DNA of 64,000 nucleotides, taken from NCBI GenBank assembly GCA_019671005.1, contig CM033745.1, positions 39,911,834 through 39,975,833 of the forward strand. Reading direction: 5' to 3'. Below the pieces are notes generated by a model. That model did not search any database, was not told the origin of the DNA, and saw only the letters and a list, made by a program, of their open reading frames with translations. Positions 48,421-60,790 of this stretch are shown here, piece by piece. This DNA is from Hibiscus mutabilis. Its lineage: Eukaryota > Streptophyta > Magnoliopsida > Malvales > Malvaceae. The position numbers and the translations under genes are program-made. Every line of letters begins with the position of its first letter. The first letter of the stretch is position 1.

Positions 48421-48795
48421 ACATCTTGCATTGCATCTCATATCATTTTAGGATTTGTTTTATGCACCTATGTTATTTGCTTATGAACCCATGCTTTGAT
48501 TTAAGTTAGTTTTAGAATTTAAGTTGTATTTCTTTTAATTATGTTGCTTTGAACTATGCTTTTAATTTTAATGAATATTTATGTTGTTTCTTTTAATGCT
48601 TGGAGTATGCTTTATTGTTTATATCTATTGCTTTAATTTTATATCCTATTGCTTTTGATCTAACAAAAAGGGGGAAAAGTAAAGAGTTAAATTTGAGTTA
48701 ATTTTTTTTAATTTTTAATCTTAAAAGTAAGGGGATTATTTTTTAAAACTACTTAAAATTTTACTTTGGTTTTGTTATATCAAAAAGGAGGAGAT

Positions 48796-50056
48796 TGTAA
48801 AACCTATATTCGATTTTGATATAACAAATAGTTTAAGGACCAAATTGCAAAAGCAAATAATTTTTAAGTACTCAAAAGTCTCAAAAAATGGCAAGGATTT
48901 GAACCGAAATTGTTTCTAAGTCAAAAACCTTAAACCCAAAATATTTTCTAAGTGTCTCAAAGCCAAATTCTTCAAATACGTCCAGGGGTATCGATACGCC
49001 TTAGGCGTCTCGATACGGTTTTTCACTACTAGAAATTGTTAATCATCAAAACGTACCGATATGGTTATCCCCGTATCGATGCGACCTTCATCTGGGTTTA
49101 AGTATTTGCTTTAGTGTACCGATACAGACTTCACCGTGTTGATACGGTACTTCAAAATTTTCAAATTTTTTCATTAAATGAAGTTACCGTTGTCCTTGTC
49201 AGTTATTGGAATCAACAACTTCAAAAAGTGGTTTACTCATATCGGTACGGTCCCTAGGCGTATAGATGCATTTTTCAACTCGGATTCTAGTGAGCAAAAT
49301 ATCTACCGATACGGCTATACCGTATTGATACGCCTTTGATTTTATATTGATTCCGTTTCGATATGCCTCCACACGTATCGATACACCTTTTGTTTTATAT
49401 ACAAAACGGCTCTTTCTTCTTTTGACAAGTACCGATATGGGTCTTCGTGTATCGATACAGGTTGTCACCTAACAATATTTATTGTAGTAAAAAGAGTCCC
49501 CAACGACTCTATTGATGACCTCAACCACCCAAACGGTTAAAAATCAATGAAGGGGTATAAAATCAAGTCTCCAAAGCTGCTGCAAAAATGATTGAACATC
49601 AATTGAACAAGTCTAAAGAATTCAAGCAAAATCTGACCACTTTTGAGCTTTTAGAGTCAATCCTTGTACCCAACTTGTGTAATCTTCATTGTAATTCTTT
49701 ATTTCAAGTTTGGGGAGTGTACATTTGTATTTGGGAAAATCATCTACCTATTGAGTGGTTAAATTTTCATTTGTCACAAGTTCTTGTAAAAGAGTGATCT
49801 TGATCAAGCTTTGGATAGAAAGCTTGATCGATTTGTAACAATTTCCTCATAAGCCTAGAAAAGGGGACGAATTCCTTAGTGAATTGTTTGAAATCCTTAG
49901 TGGGAAGCTAAGGTAGTGGATGTAAAGCTTGTTAGAAGCTTGAACCACTCTAAAATCATTGTGTCTCATTTTTATCATTCTTTTTCTTCCCTACAATTTT
50001 TTAATTGCCAATTCACCCACTCTTTGACCATTTTCCATAGATTGATCATCTTAACA
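48796..50056 (+). repeat. Sirevirus 3' LTR, 1261 bp
   Basis: Starts TGTAAAACCTATATTC directly after the polypurine tract and ends GATCATCTTAACA, followed by CGAAC. It retains the ~20-bp segment near 48990 that both left LTRs have lost, so it is closer to the ancestral form. The motif pairs are clearest here at 48988-49030 and 49050-49085. Confidence 0.92.
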
Positions 50057-50290
50057 CGAACCCAACCTGCATCCGACCGAGAATGACCTAAAACTAAATT
50101 AGAGCTGTTATTATAGACCTGAACCCTAACCTGCACCTGACTGAAATGAACCCGAACCCGAGACTGACCTGGCAGATAACCGATATTACCCGACTCAATC
50201 GACCCTAGATCTGATTTTACCCGACTTGTTTTGAACCCGACCTGTTGTTGACCTAAAATGATATTGACCTGACATGTAATTCAGGAAGTC
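50057..50290. repeat. right half of the hAT-like MITE split by the Sirevirus
   Basis: CGAACCCAACCTGCATCC then repeated GACCTGA / ACCCGAAC / CCCGACTTG words, continuing the composition left of the 5' LTR. Together they form the pre-insertion site. Confidence 0.5.
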
Positions 50291-52100
50291 TATGATTTGA
50301 TGATTTGATGAATTTAAAGTGTTGATAAATGTAAACTATTAATTTTTTAAATCAATTTAAAGTGTTAAATAATCTTTTTGTTATATATACATATATAATC
50401 AATTTAATATATATATAAGGAAATATTGAATTTAGATATTCATTTGACACTACTAAGTTTGAAATTTTGTTAAATAATTCAATGCTTAGTAATAATTCAA
50501 TATGCTTAGTACTAACTCATTCAATATAAATTATTTTTAAAGTTAATAAGAATTAACATACTTAATTCATTTTCAATGACATGTTATATTATGCTTATAT
50601 TTTTACACATATAAGACATAGCCATTTTTAATTATCTTTTAGGTAAAGTACATCATAACTTGAATGAATTTGTCTTTTTTTTCTTATTAACTTAACCAAA
50701 ATTTATTGGGGAAGATTGAAAACTCTTTGTTGATTACTTGATTTGATAAGAATCAAATGTAAGTAAACTTAAAAATGAATAAAACAGAAGTTTATTACAA
50801 CTTAAAAATGTATTACAACTTAGTAAACTTACAAATGTACAAACTGAAATTATGAAATTTAACATAAGTATTAGATAACAAATATACAAACTGAAATTAA
50901 GAAACAAAATAATACTAAATTGATATTTATCTGACTTGTAATAACTAATAAGTTACAATTGAAGTTGTGAGATTATAAATTTATTATATTATAATGTGCC
51001 AAAATATATCTTCACAATTTAAGGTGCATGATTAACTATGATCATTAAATTAATATATTTACTTTTTATATTTATAAATTATAGTATATAAAAATATTTA
51101 AATTTTTTATTAAATTAATAACTTGTGATGGATGAATTTAAAACAAATTATTCAAAATTTAAATCAATTTGTTAATTACGATCATTAAATTAAAAAATTC
51201 ACTTTATTAAAAAATTTAATTATAACCATTAAATTAATTGTATTAAATGATTCATTTGTTTTTTAAATACGATTCATTCAATTAATTGTATTAAATGATT
51301 AATTTGTTGATTATTAACTTAATCATAAAAAATAAGTGATTTTAAATATCAATAAGTTTATTTATTATTTTAATGTAATAATTAATTAACAAGTTAAATA
51401 TAATTTAACTTAAAATTTATATATATTAATTATTAATTTAGATTATTAGATTATACGTTAAATTATATAAAATGATTTTAAAATATCAATAAATGTAAAC
51501 ATCATTATAATGTACAAACAGATTAATATTTTAAATATAATTTAATATATATAAATTTACACAATTTACTTAAGATAATATTAAAATATAAGACTAATTT
51601 TTTTACTATATTTATAAATACTAAAACTATCAAAATTTATAAATGTCATAACAAGATCTTAAGTACTATTGAGAGAAATCAACAATCGTCCCAATTCAAC
51701 AAAGAAATAAGAAATTAACAAAGTTTACTAAGGTGTAATAACACAATTTTAGTAAACTTAAAGATGTAACAGTGCTGAAAAATGAAAACTGTGTCATGAC
51801 AAACTAGTTGAATATTGGAATCGGCCGTCTTCTCCCGTTGAACTTCTTTGTGTTTCTTAAACAACTTTGCTTTCGATACGACAACAAACATCAAATACAC
51901 AATAAAATACATAATTAAATCAAGAAAAAAAACAACAATCTACTTGAAATTCAAAGATACTTAAAAAAATCAATATTTGTATATCAGCGTGTCAAATAGC
52001 TGAAACTTCTTATTCAAACAACAAATAGCAGAAAATCAGTGAATGGTGTAAAGAACAGCCCCGTGTCCGTCGTCCTTGAAATAGTTTGAAGCACCCTTCA
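50291..52100. other. AT-rich intergenic region
   Basis: Long AT-rich stretch (runs such as TTTAATATATATAT, TTAATTATTAATT). No open frame has recognisable protein features and I see no element ends. Confidence 0.5.
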
Positions 52101-52104
52101 TTTT

Positions 52105-52330
52105 CCTTATAAATACCGAACACAAGCATCAAGAAAGCAAAGAACAAAAATAACAGTAATAAAAAATAGTGAGTTCGTGTGTGTCAGAGAAAGAAATTAT
52201 GAGAAAAAAGAGAGAAAAATCGAACCTTTCATCAGATCTACGATGGTCGAAATTCTATTCGAGTAGACCAAATGGTGGAAGAGTTCGTAGAGGCATCAAA
52301 AATGTCATACCAAGGATGTGTTCTCATCCA
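52105..52330 (+). CDS. possible truncated host gene start (unrecognised)
   Basis: A TATA-like box (TTATAAATA, 52108-52116) lies about 85 bp upstream of an ATG at 52199. This opens a short basic frame: MRKKREKSNLSSDLRWSKFY, then GGRVRRGIKNVIPRMCS, to a possible splice donor (AAAAG|GTAAAG, near 52358). I do not recognise the protein. The Tat-type element begins at 52720, so any downstream exons have been separated from it. It may equally be chance. Confidence 0.2.
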
Positions 52331-52719
52331 ACGGAGGATTACCGATTTAGAAAAGGTAAAGTTCGAAACCTTTTTCTCGGATCTACTTAGATTTACTTAG
52401 ATATTTTGTGAAACTAAGGTAGATTTGGATTCATCAAAAAGAAACGAATAAAATAAGTGTTTGTTTTAAATGATCACCACCACCGGAGCTAGAAAGTCGA
52501 CGGAGGTGGTGATCAGATGGTGAAGAGAAAGGGAGAAAAAGAGAATCATGAATCGATAAAAAAGGGTGATGGATGAGAAATTTCTGCTTCACATGGAATG
52601 AAAATATAGAGTATATGAAAGCACCACACTAATGAAAAAGTAATTAAAAAATTGAAGAACCACACTAATGAAAGGAATTCATTCAAAAAATCCATTCTTG
52701 ATGAATTGTGAATCGGCGT

Positions 52720-55273
52720 TGTAGCGACGCTTTTTGAAATCATTTACAGAATTGGTTCGAGGTGTCACTTTTTGAAAGTATTTTTTTAAAAAGGAAATTT
52801 TCTTTTAAAACTTGTATTTGGAATAAAAAAATTGGAGTCGTCACCGATTACATGGGTTAGGTAAATCGGATACCGAAAATAAAACTAGAGATTCTGGGTT
52901 CGAGAGTCGGTTACGAGTGGGGAAGGTTTCGCACCCCCACCACGTCCGAAAGTTGGTACCAAATTAATTACCGCTCTGTTAATATTGAATTTTGCAAATT
53001 AAAGTGATGATTAAATCAAAATTTAGTTATACGTGCGAGTGAATTTTAAGGATCCCGTTATTCGAGAGTATACGACAAAACTACCACCACTACGATTGGT
53101 ACTAGCCGCATTTACTCTTGAATAGAAAGGCATCGCGTTGAGAATTAATATATTCGAATGCACAAAACATGGAAAATAAACATAAACAAGACAAATATAA
53201 ACGAGCAAACAAAGGATTTAACCATCATATATTAAAATACTATACCATATGAAAACTATACTATAAATCATATAATAAGGTACTGTACATATATATACGT
53301 GAATATACATTTATATATATATATATATATATATATAACATAGTTTAACTTTGGCAGTAACCATCTTTATATACATATAGTACACAAACTACATATCCTA
53401 TACTATATACTATAAAGAAATATGTATATATCAAATCCATATTATGTATATATCTATATCATATATTATGTGTTATATTAAGAAAACATATGTATAATAT
53501 ATATATATCAAAACCATATGCTATATACTATATAAAACATATATTATATAAAGGAAAAAACATATATTATATTCTAATATAACATATATATTCATATATA
53601 TCAAAGCCACATCATATATACCTATATCATAACAAGGCAAGAGGACAAATCTCAACAGTAAAAGGACTGAAAATTAAACATGCATGAGAAAAGGATAAAT
53701 TTAGAGTTTCAAGCCTAGATTTAGGACTGAAGTAAACAAAATCTAAAGTTTTAAGGACTAAAATAGGGGTTAAACCATTTGAAATCGGATTAAGCTTGAA
53801 AAAGGACGAAATTGCAACATTAAAAAAAACAGGGATGGAGGATGTGATTTTAAAATGTAGAAGCCCTCCCGAGCGCAATAAGGGAAACGCGGAGGGATTT
53901 ATATTATGAACAATCCATTTTTAAAACCTTGGAGCGGTATAAAAGGGCCATTTTAGCCACAAAATTTCCCCTTTTGGCTAAAAACAAAATGAACCCTTAA
54001 ACTCTCCCCTTTTCCCTTAAAATTCGGATGAACACCGCCATGATGTTCATCCTCACCGTCGTGTGTTCATCTGAGAACCCAGAAAAACCACCATTATCCC
54101 CAGATTCTGATAGTCGACTGCCGTAATCTATCACATCGGCCACTGCGTATCAGCGTCGGAGAGTCAAAACCCTAACCCCAAAACACGTCTTCTCATCTTC
54201 TAAACTCATATCTAAAAAACTGATGAAACCCATTTTCGCTTTTTGAAATCCAGAGACCAAAACCTCTCATTTGCCTGCCTATTTCCAAACCGATTCACCA
54301 TGCACGATCTCGAGGAGGCCGGTAGGCTTATCACCGGCGAGGGAGAGCAACAGGTGTGAGGGAGACAAAACGATGCAAAGGTAAAAAAACAAAACCCTAA
54401 TTCCTATGTATGATACTTTGATGATGATTTTAAAAAAGTGAGAGAAAAGCTACCTCTGAAATCTGGAGGCTTGATTCTGTTCTCTATTCCCAATTTCCAG
54501 AATGAAAAAAATCCCTTACAAATGTTTAGGTTTTTTCTTTTTATACCCTGGTAATTACATACTTTTTAGAAAATGGAAAAGCAAAACTGAAAATCCTATT
54601 GGATGCCTCTATTTTTGGCCTGATTCATATGCATTTCTGAAGTTGTCGGTTAATTCTTTGACATTCGTTGGTAACCTCTCTGACGTCGTCCTTTGTGTTC
54701 CCTTGCATGTCGTGGCCGAACGAGAGAATGGGGGGACCAGAGGGAGGAATCACAACAGTTGGTGACTCTTCCGGCCGACGTGGCGATCTGAATGGTCTGA
54801 TGAAGCTAAGGCGTCGTGCGTGCCCTCCACGCGTGCGTAGGGTAACTGAGGAGTCGCGATTGCAGCGCGTGCTGTTGTCGAGGAGACACCACCTGCTAGG
54901 ATCTGGATCGTCATATCTGATTTAGTTTTGATGGCTGTGATGGGGCGGTTGTGCAAAAACAAAGCAAATTATGGTTTTTATTTGATTAGGTTTTTTTATC
55001 TGATTAAGGCTTTGTTTATTGTTGGGCCTAACGAGCCATTAATGTAATATATATATTTTGGGTTTTAAAATTTGTAAATGGATTGTTATATATATTATGG
55101 GCTTCTATTGTAAATTACGTAGCATATATAGTTTTTTTTTGTTGTTTTAGTCTAATAATAATGATATAATATAATAAAAACAACAATAATAACAATAGAT
55201 AATAGTAATACTACATAAAATAAATAACTAAATAAAAAACGGATTATAAAACTAGATAGAATTAGTGTCTACA
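52720..55273 (-). repeat. Tat-type 3' LTR, 2554 bp
   Basis: On the minus strand it starts TGTAGACACTAATTC, just after the purine tract, and ends GCGTCGCTACA. It contains the inverse of the conserved block: GGAGTCGTCACC, GAGTCGGTTACGAGTGG and GGTTTCGCACCCCC (52830-52945). 53290-53640 is rich in TA microsatellite. It is related to 15846-19111 but clearly diverged. The flanking 5 bases on the left are GGCGT; the partner is outside the window. Confidence 0.75.
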
Positions 55274-55427
55274 GCTGTCCTTCTTTGCTTATTCTTGTAT
55301 AACAAGAATAGAGCAAAGACCATAAGCACTAATTTTATCCGACTTTCCTATTTGAAGATTCCAAGCTACGAGTTCCTCTTGTATGGAACTATTCAACCTT
55401 CCTCTTCCTGAAATCTGGAGCTATGAG

Positions 55428-58061
55428 TGTAACACCCCATTCCAAATGTAGAGAACCGGGTCGAAAAATGTTATCGGAAGATGGAACCAGAGATGGGCAT
55501 CAGAATTAGGGGTTATTTTAAAACTTTTCAAGTTAAAGGACTAAATTGTAAATGTTACAAACTAGTGACCCTAATCCAAATTCTTTATTACCGACTTGTA
55601 ATTAGACTCGCCAATTATTAACCTGTGAAGTTTCGTGATTATCGGATATCTTTAACCTATCCATTTGAGCCATGTAATTATTAGTGACCAATTTGTAATC
55701 TTTTAAAGCTGTTTCTCAAGCCTTTTAACAGAATTAACTGACACCGTACCGATACACCTTAGACCGTATCGATACGCTATGTTAAATTTCATAATTTCCA
55801 AGTTCAAGGTCAATGACCCCGTACCGATACGTCTGTACTCGCATCGATATACTTTGACTTGGGTTGACTTGTTTCGGTATGCCCGAGGTCGTACCAATGC
55901 AATTATTTTTCCAGACCTTACTGTCAAGATTCGTATTGGTACACTCCCTAGTGTATTAATACGCCCTGCTTCATCAAGACCAATTATGCAAGGCCGTATT
56001 AGTACAGGCTTCCCCGTATCGATACGACTGGCCTGAAATGACAAATTTTATCTGGTTTTTACATAATTTAACCTCTCCAATGTTGTCCAAATATTAACAA
56101 TTTTTACCATTAAGCTTAAATCCATTACTCTAATGTGATACCAAATTTTATAGCATTTCGAATCTGTTTACCTAGTTTTCACTTTAAGCTCATTTTAACA
56201 ACTTAACAATTTCCAAAACTTACCATTTTATGCATATAACTCTAGATCATTATAGGTCTATTACACAACCATCAAAATACTCATACAAAACATGTTTAAA
56301 GCATATGCCACACTTCTAGGAGTTCAAGATAGAGAGTAAGCATACATATAGCTATGAAGAGTGATTTGCAACCTCAACAACATGATCGTAGCTCATAATC
56401 GCTTAAGGTTATGAAAATGCATGTGACACACATGTTAGGCTTACATAGCATAGTGAGGTAGTTATAACAAATACAATGAATAATCAATGTTATGAATGAC
56501 GTGATGATCAAGAGCTTAACATAGGCATAGTTCAATATACACAATCTCATACTCATTTCACATATTCATATACTTTCATGTACTTCATATCACAATTCAT
56601 AAATGCATAATACTTTATCATTAGGTACCTTTGGATACACGGATTCCCTTTTACGCCAACATATCAGAAATAGGCCGTAGTCTTGAGCCGTAGCTCCAGA
56701 AACATATCCCTTACACAATCCATCCTTATTTCCCCCACATATAGGCTGTAGCCCCGGACCGTAGTCCACCCTTACTTAACCGAGCTCAATGATCCTATGG
56801 CATGCCAATTGTATCCATGGTTTATAATTTCACAAATCACATATTTTCACATAGTCATGTCTTTCCAATTGTAGCATATAAATATCAATTTGAGCCTTAG
56901 CTCCATATTAATTAACATACTCATATGGTTCCATATTTCACATAATCAACATATCATATTCATACTTACACATATCAAAGCACACAAAGTACTTACCGAA
57001 TTCGCCAATAGTCCAACATAGTTGCTCTACGTGAGCCCTTAATTAAATGCAAAACATAATCACAAATAATGCAACGGGATGGCACAGAGCCTATCCCTTG
57101 ACACAACTACACTCACCTTAAGGCACAGAGGCTTTTAGGATTCCCGAATTGTGATTCCTTTGTTCCTAGCTTCGATTGAGGATGGTGGATTGTTTTCCTC
57201 CTTATTTTGAGCTAGGAATAACATATAGAATCATCAAACAATAGAACAATCAAGGTTCCAAGAATAGCTTAGGGTTTCAATTTGAAATTAACTCTAATTG
57301 TACATGGAATTTGATAATAGATAGAGGGCTTTGCCTTACCCGATGGATAGCTTTACAACGGTACCTTCAGATCGAAGAAATGATGAACTTAAGGTGACTA
57401 AAGAGATAGGTGTGAGCTTAGCTTGAGGTAGGAGACAATAATGGAGGTGTTAGATTGTTTTAGTAACTAAAGGTAAGTTTGATTTACCGGGGATGTAAGG
57501 TAGGAAAAGTTAAAGCTTCTTTTGCTCTATTCATTTAAAAGGTTTAGGACCTTAATCATTTTCTACCTACATGTTAGCCAATAGAAACCTTTCCTTCTAT
57601 GGAGGGTTTTCCATGTCCAAGGTTGGCAACTCTCTAAGTTTCCGTTATGACCCCATTTGGTCATGAATTCTGAGGGTTTTCACATGGGCAAAGGCAAGCA
57701 TAGAGGTGACCCACCTTCTTACATCATCTTCCTACAAAACGACATCGAATCTGCTCAAAAAAAGGGACCCGTATCGATACGCGTATGGCTGTATTGGTAT
57801 CCCACGCCAAAATAAGAAAGTTAGTTATTGACGGTTAGGCCACATCGATACTTATATGGCCGTATCAATACGATTAGCTCAAATTTACACTTTGGGCTTC
57901 GAATCTCATACAAGGGTCCATTTGCCTGCATGGGGCCAAAATGTAATTTCATTAATCAATAAGGTACAAAAGTCAATTATTACAATCATTATCACATTGG
58001 TCTTCAAAATTTCCAATCACCGGAATCGAATTCTGACTAGGCCGATTTTCAGGATGTGACA
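55428..58061. mobile_element. solo LTR, 2634 bp, family T3 (copy 3)
   Basis: Starts TGTAACACCCCATTCC and ends GGATGTGACA, flanked by the perfect 5-bp duplication ATGAG (55423-55427, 58062-58066). Inserted in the 3' spacer of the Tat element. Motif copies at 55743-56030 and 57770-57870 include three exact CGTATCGATACG palindromes (55765, 56015, 57770). Confidence 0.9.
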
Positions 58062-58470
58062 ATGAGTATCTGCCTCGTTCGCTCCGAAGTCCTTGAGCTA
58101 CAAGCATCTGCCTCTTTCGCTCTGAAATCTAGTGCCGTGAGTTTGAAATTCCTTACCTGATATCTCTGAGCTATGAGTATCTACCTCGTTTGCTCTGAAA
58201 TCCTAATGTTGCGAGTTTGAAACTCATCGCCTAAAAGCCTTGAGCTATGAATATTTGCCACTTTTGCTCTAAAATCCTGATATTACGAGTTTGAAACTCT
58301 TCGCCTGAAACCCTTGAGCTACGAGTATCTGCCTCATTCTCTCTTAAATCTTAATGTTGTGAGTTTGAAACTCCTCGCATGATATCATTGAGTTACGAGT
58401 ATCTGCCTCATTCGCTCTAAAATCCTAATGTTGTAAGTTTGAAATTCCACGCCTGAAATCTTTACCAGGT
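58062..58470 (-). repeat. ~120-bp tandem repeats in the Tat 3' spacer
   Basis: About three to four units of GAGCTACGAGTATCTGCC, then TTCGCTCTGAAATCCT, then GTGAGTTTGAAACTCCT. Part of a further unit is left of the T3 insertion (55365-55427), so the LTR landed inside the array. Each unit contains a short dyad (GAGTTTGAAACTC). Confidence 0.75.
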
Positions 58471-59725
58471 TTTCACTTTATTGTTTACTTCTCTTCTCAG
58501 GAAGTACCCGATCTAGCCTTCAAATACTTGTAAAAGAGATTAAATGCTATGATGGTGTGAGTTAGCATGCTCATAACATAGGGATGCCTAACTAAGTATG
58601 ATGCGTGAATTGCGAAAACTAAATGTTGCTTAAACGTCTTCACTTTTATGATCGATTTTCTTGACCTTCTCTTTACTTTCTTCTTCTTCTTCTTCTTCTT
58701 GATCTTTGTAGTGATGGTACTTCATCTCATATTCGGGTTCAATCATTAGCTTTTTCCTTCCGAACTTTCAAATCTTTTGTTCTAAAGCGCCTTTGCAAGT
58801 TTTCATTTCAGATTTGTTTTTTCTCAAAGTGCCCATTCAGGTTTTCACTTTGATTTCTTCTTTTCTTTTTTATTCTTTTTTGTTTCCTTCTTCTTCTTTT
58901 TCTTTCTTTTTCTTCTTTTTCCCTTTTTTCTTTTTTTTTTTTTTTTTTTTTTTTTTCTTTTTCTTTTAGTGTCTTTTTGAGTTTTCACTTTGAAATTTAT
59001 TTCAACTTCGTAATCTACTTGCCTTTTTGTGGCGAGCTTGAACTCTGATACGGACATCATTCATCTCCCTACTTCGACAGATTATTTTACCCTGAGTCCT
59101 GAAGTCTTTTCTTGACTTGGCCTTAGCGTACCTCTTTGTACTACTTGCAGTTAAAAAGTTAGGACATAGTAATACCAAGATATCTTTTGCTTTTCATGAA
59201 TCTATATCAACCTACTTGCAGGATACTTGTAAAAGAGGTAAGAGAAGGCACAAAATAATACTTCATTAATATTTTGAAAGTTCAGAGTGATTTACAAAGG
59301 TCATTGCAAACATGAAAGGAAATGAAAACAAAATAAAATATGATGCAATGTCCCAATCATCCACTGTATGAATGATGCAAGAACCCATTGACCGAAGTAG
59401 ATCCCTTGCCATAAGTACTTCTCTGAAAACCTTGAAATCCAAGAAGGTATATTTGCCGGGAGTCGAATTTCTAGAATTCATCTAAGCCGCCCTTTTTGGG
59501 TTTTCGACTTAAATCCTCATTTGGTTTCAAGACGCCCTTTTCCTGGGTTTTCATCTTGAACCCCCCTTTTGTTTGTTTTTTTTCTTTTTTCTCTTTTTTC
59601 TTTATTTTTTTATACCTAAAGCGCCATGTCGGGTTTTCACCCTAGGTATTTTCATCTTGCAAAGTGCCTTTTAGGGTTTTTACTCTGCTTTTCTTTCTTT
59701 TTATCTTTTGTTTTTTCTTTTGTCT
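58471..59725 (-). repeat. Tat 3' spacer with repeated 'GCGCC...GGGTTTTCA' modules
   Basis: Recurring short modules such as AAGCGCCATGTCGGGTTTTC, AAAGTGCCCATTCAGGTTTTC, GACGCCCTTTTCCTGGGTTT, spaced irregularly from 58790 to 59690. Between them are pyrimidine tracts (58850-58970 is almost pure T and C). Non-coding; the long Lys-rich frame on the minus strand there is only the antisense of this tract. Confidence 0.55.
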
Positions 59726-60790
59726 TCATGCATAATATTTCTTAACTGAATCTGAGTTTACTGGATTATTCAACTCATTCTCGTCCATCTCTGTTAAGAT
59801 TAACGCTCCTCCGAAAAAGGCCTTCTTAACGACATAAGGTCCTGCCCAATTAGGTATCCACTTCCCATGAGAATATCTTTGAGTGGACACAATTCTTTTA
59901 AGCACTAGATCCTCTATTGAAATTCTCTTAGGCGAACCTTTTTGTCGTAAGCTTGCATCATCCTCTTCTAGTACATCTTACCATGACAAATGGCCTTTAA
60001 TCTCTTCTCCTCGATGAGATTCAACTGGTCGAACCGGGCTTGTACTCATTTGGCCTCTTCCAAATTTACCTTATTCATGACTCGAAGTGATGGAATCTCC
60101 ACTTCAATAAGGAACACTGCCTCCGTTCTATAAACCAACGAGTACGGCGTCTCCCCCGTTGAAGTACGTATGGATGTTGGGTAGGCAAAGAGAGAAAATG
60201 GCAACTTTTCATGCCAATCCTTGAAGGCTTTCGTAGTTTTTGCTATGATCTTCTTGATGTTCTTGTTTGCCACTTCCACCGCTCCGTTCATCTTGGAACG
60301 ATAAGTGGTGGAGTTATGGTTTGTTATTTTAAACTGCTCGCACACCTTAACTATCATTTTTTTGTTTAAGTTGGAAGCGTTATCAGTAATAATATTTTCT
60401 GGCAAACCATAACAGCAAATGATCTCTTTCTTCAAGAACTTGCAAACTGTAGCTCTTGTAATACTAGCATCGGAAGCTGCTTCTACCCACTTAGTGAAAT
60501 AATCGATAACAACCAAAATAAAATAATGCCTATTGGATGCTTTTGGATGGGTCTAACCAATGACATCCATTCCCCATACAGCGAACAACCATGGCGAATT
60601 AATTGTGTGTATAGGTAATGGTGGAGAATGGATCTTGTCGGTATATATTTGACATTTATAAAATTTCTTTGCGTAGTCAATACAATTCCCTTCCATGGTC
60701 GACCAGAATACCCATATCTCATAATTTTCTAGGCCATCGAGAAACCATTGGCATGCGTCCCGCATAATCCATCATGTACTTCGGCTAGGA
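59726..60790 (-). pseudogene. Tat gypsy integrase
   Basis: Zinc-finger side: CIDYAKKFYKCQIYTDKIHS (the CxxC partner Cys is degraded to FYKC). Core: FAVWGMDVIG (first D), MVVIDYFTKWVEA, ITDNASN (second D) and VEVANKNIKKIIA (E). C-terminal part: WIPNWAGPYVVKKAF then GGALILTEMDENEL by frame shift, ending SVKKYYA with TGA at 59728-59726. The core stretch (60516-60046) is open for 156 codons. It would insert cDNA into host DNA; the frames are broken on both sides. Confidence 0.85.

Larger units (their letters stand above)
37259..50056 (+). mobile_element. complete but defective Sirevirus-like Ty1/copia retrotransposon
   Basis: 5' LTR 37259-38502, primer-binding site 38505, gag, protease, integrase, RT, RNase H, spacer, ORF3, polypurine tract (AAAAAGGAGGAGA, 48783-48795), 3' LTR 48796-50056. 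Five-base target duplication CGAAC at 37254-37258 and 50057-50061. Total 12798 bp, of which 2923 bp is a nested T3 solo LTR. Long LTRs, a Met-tRNA primer site, a large gag with coiled-coil text and a third ORF after pol fit the Sirevirus lineage. Frameshifts and stops occur in every coding block, so it cannot act on its own. Confidence 0.9.

Noticed and set aside
53300..53640. Origin or matrix attachment region in the TA-rich tract
   Set aside because: TA microsatellite within an LTR; nothing in sequence supports a function.
58845..59060. Lysine-rich 71-codon protein
   Set aside because: Translation of a pyrimidine tract on the opposite strand; low complexity.
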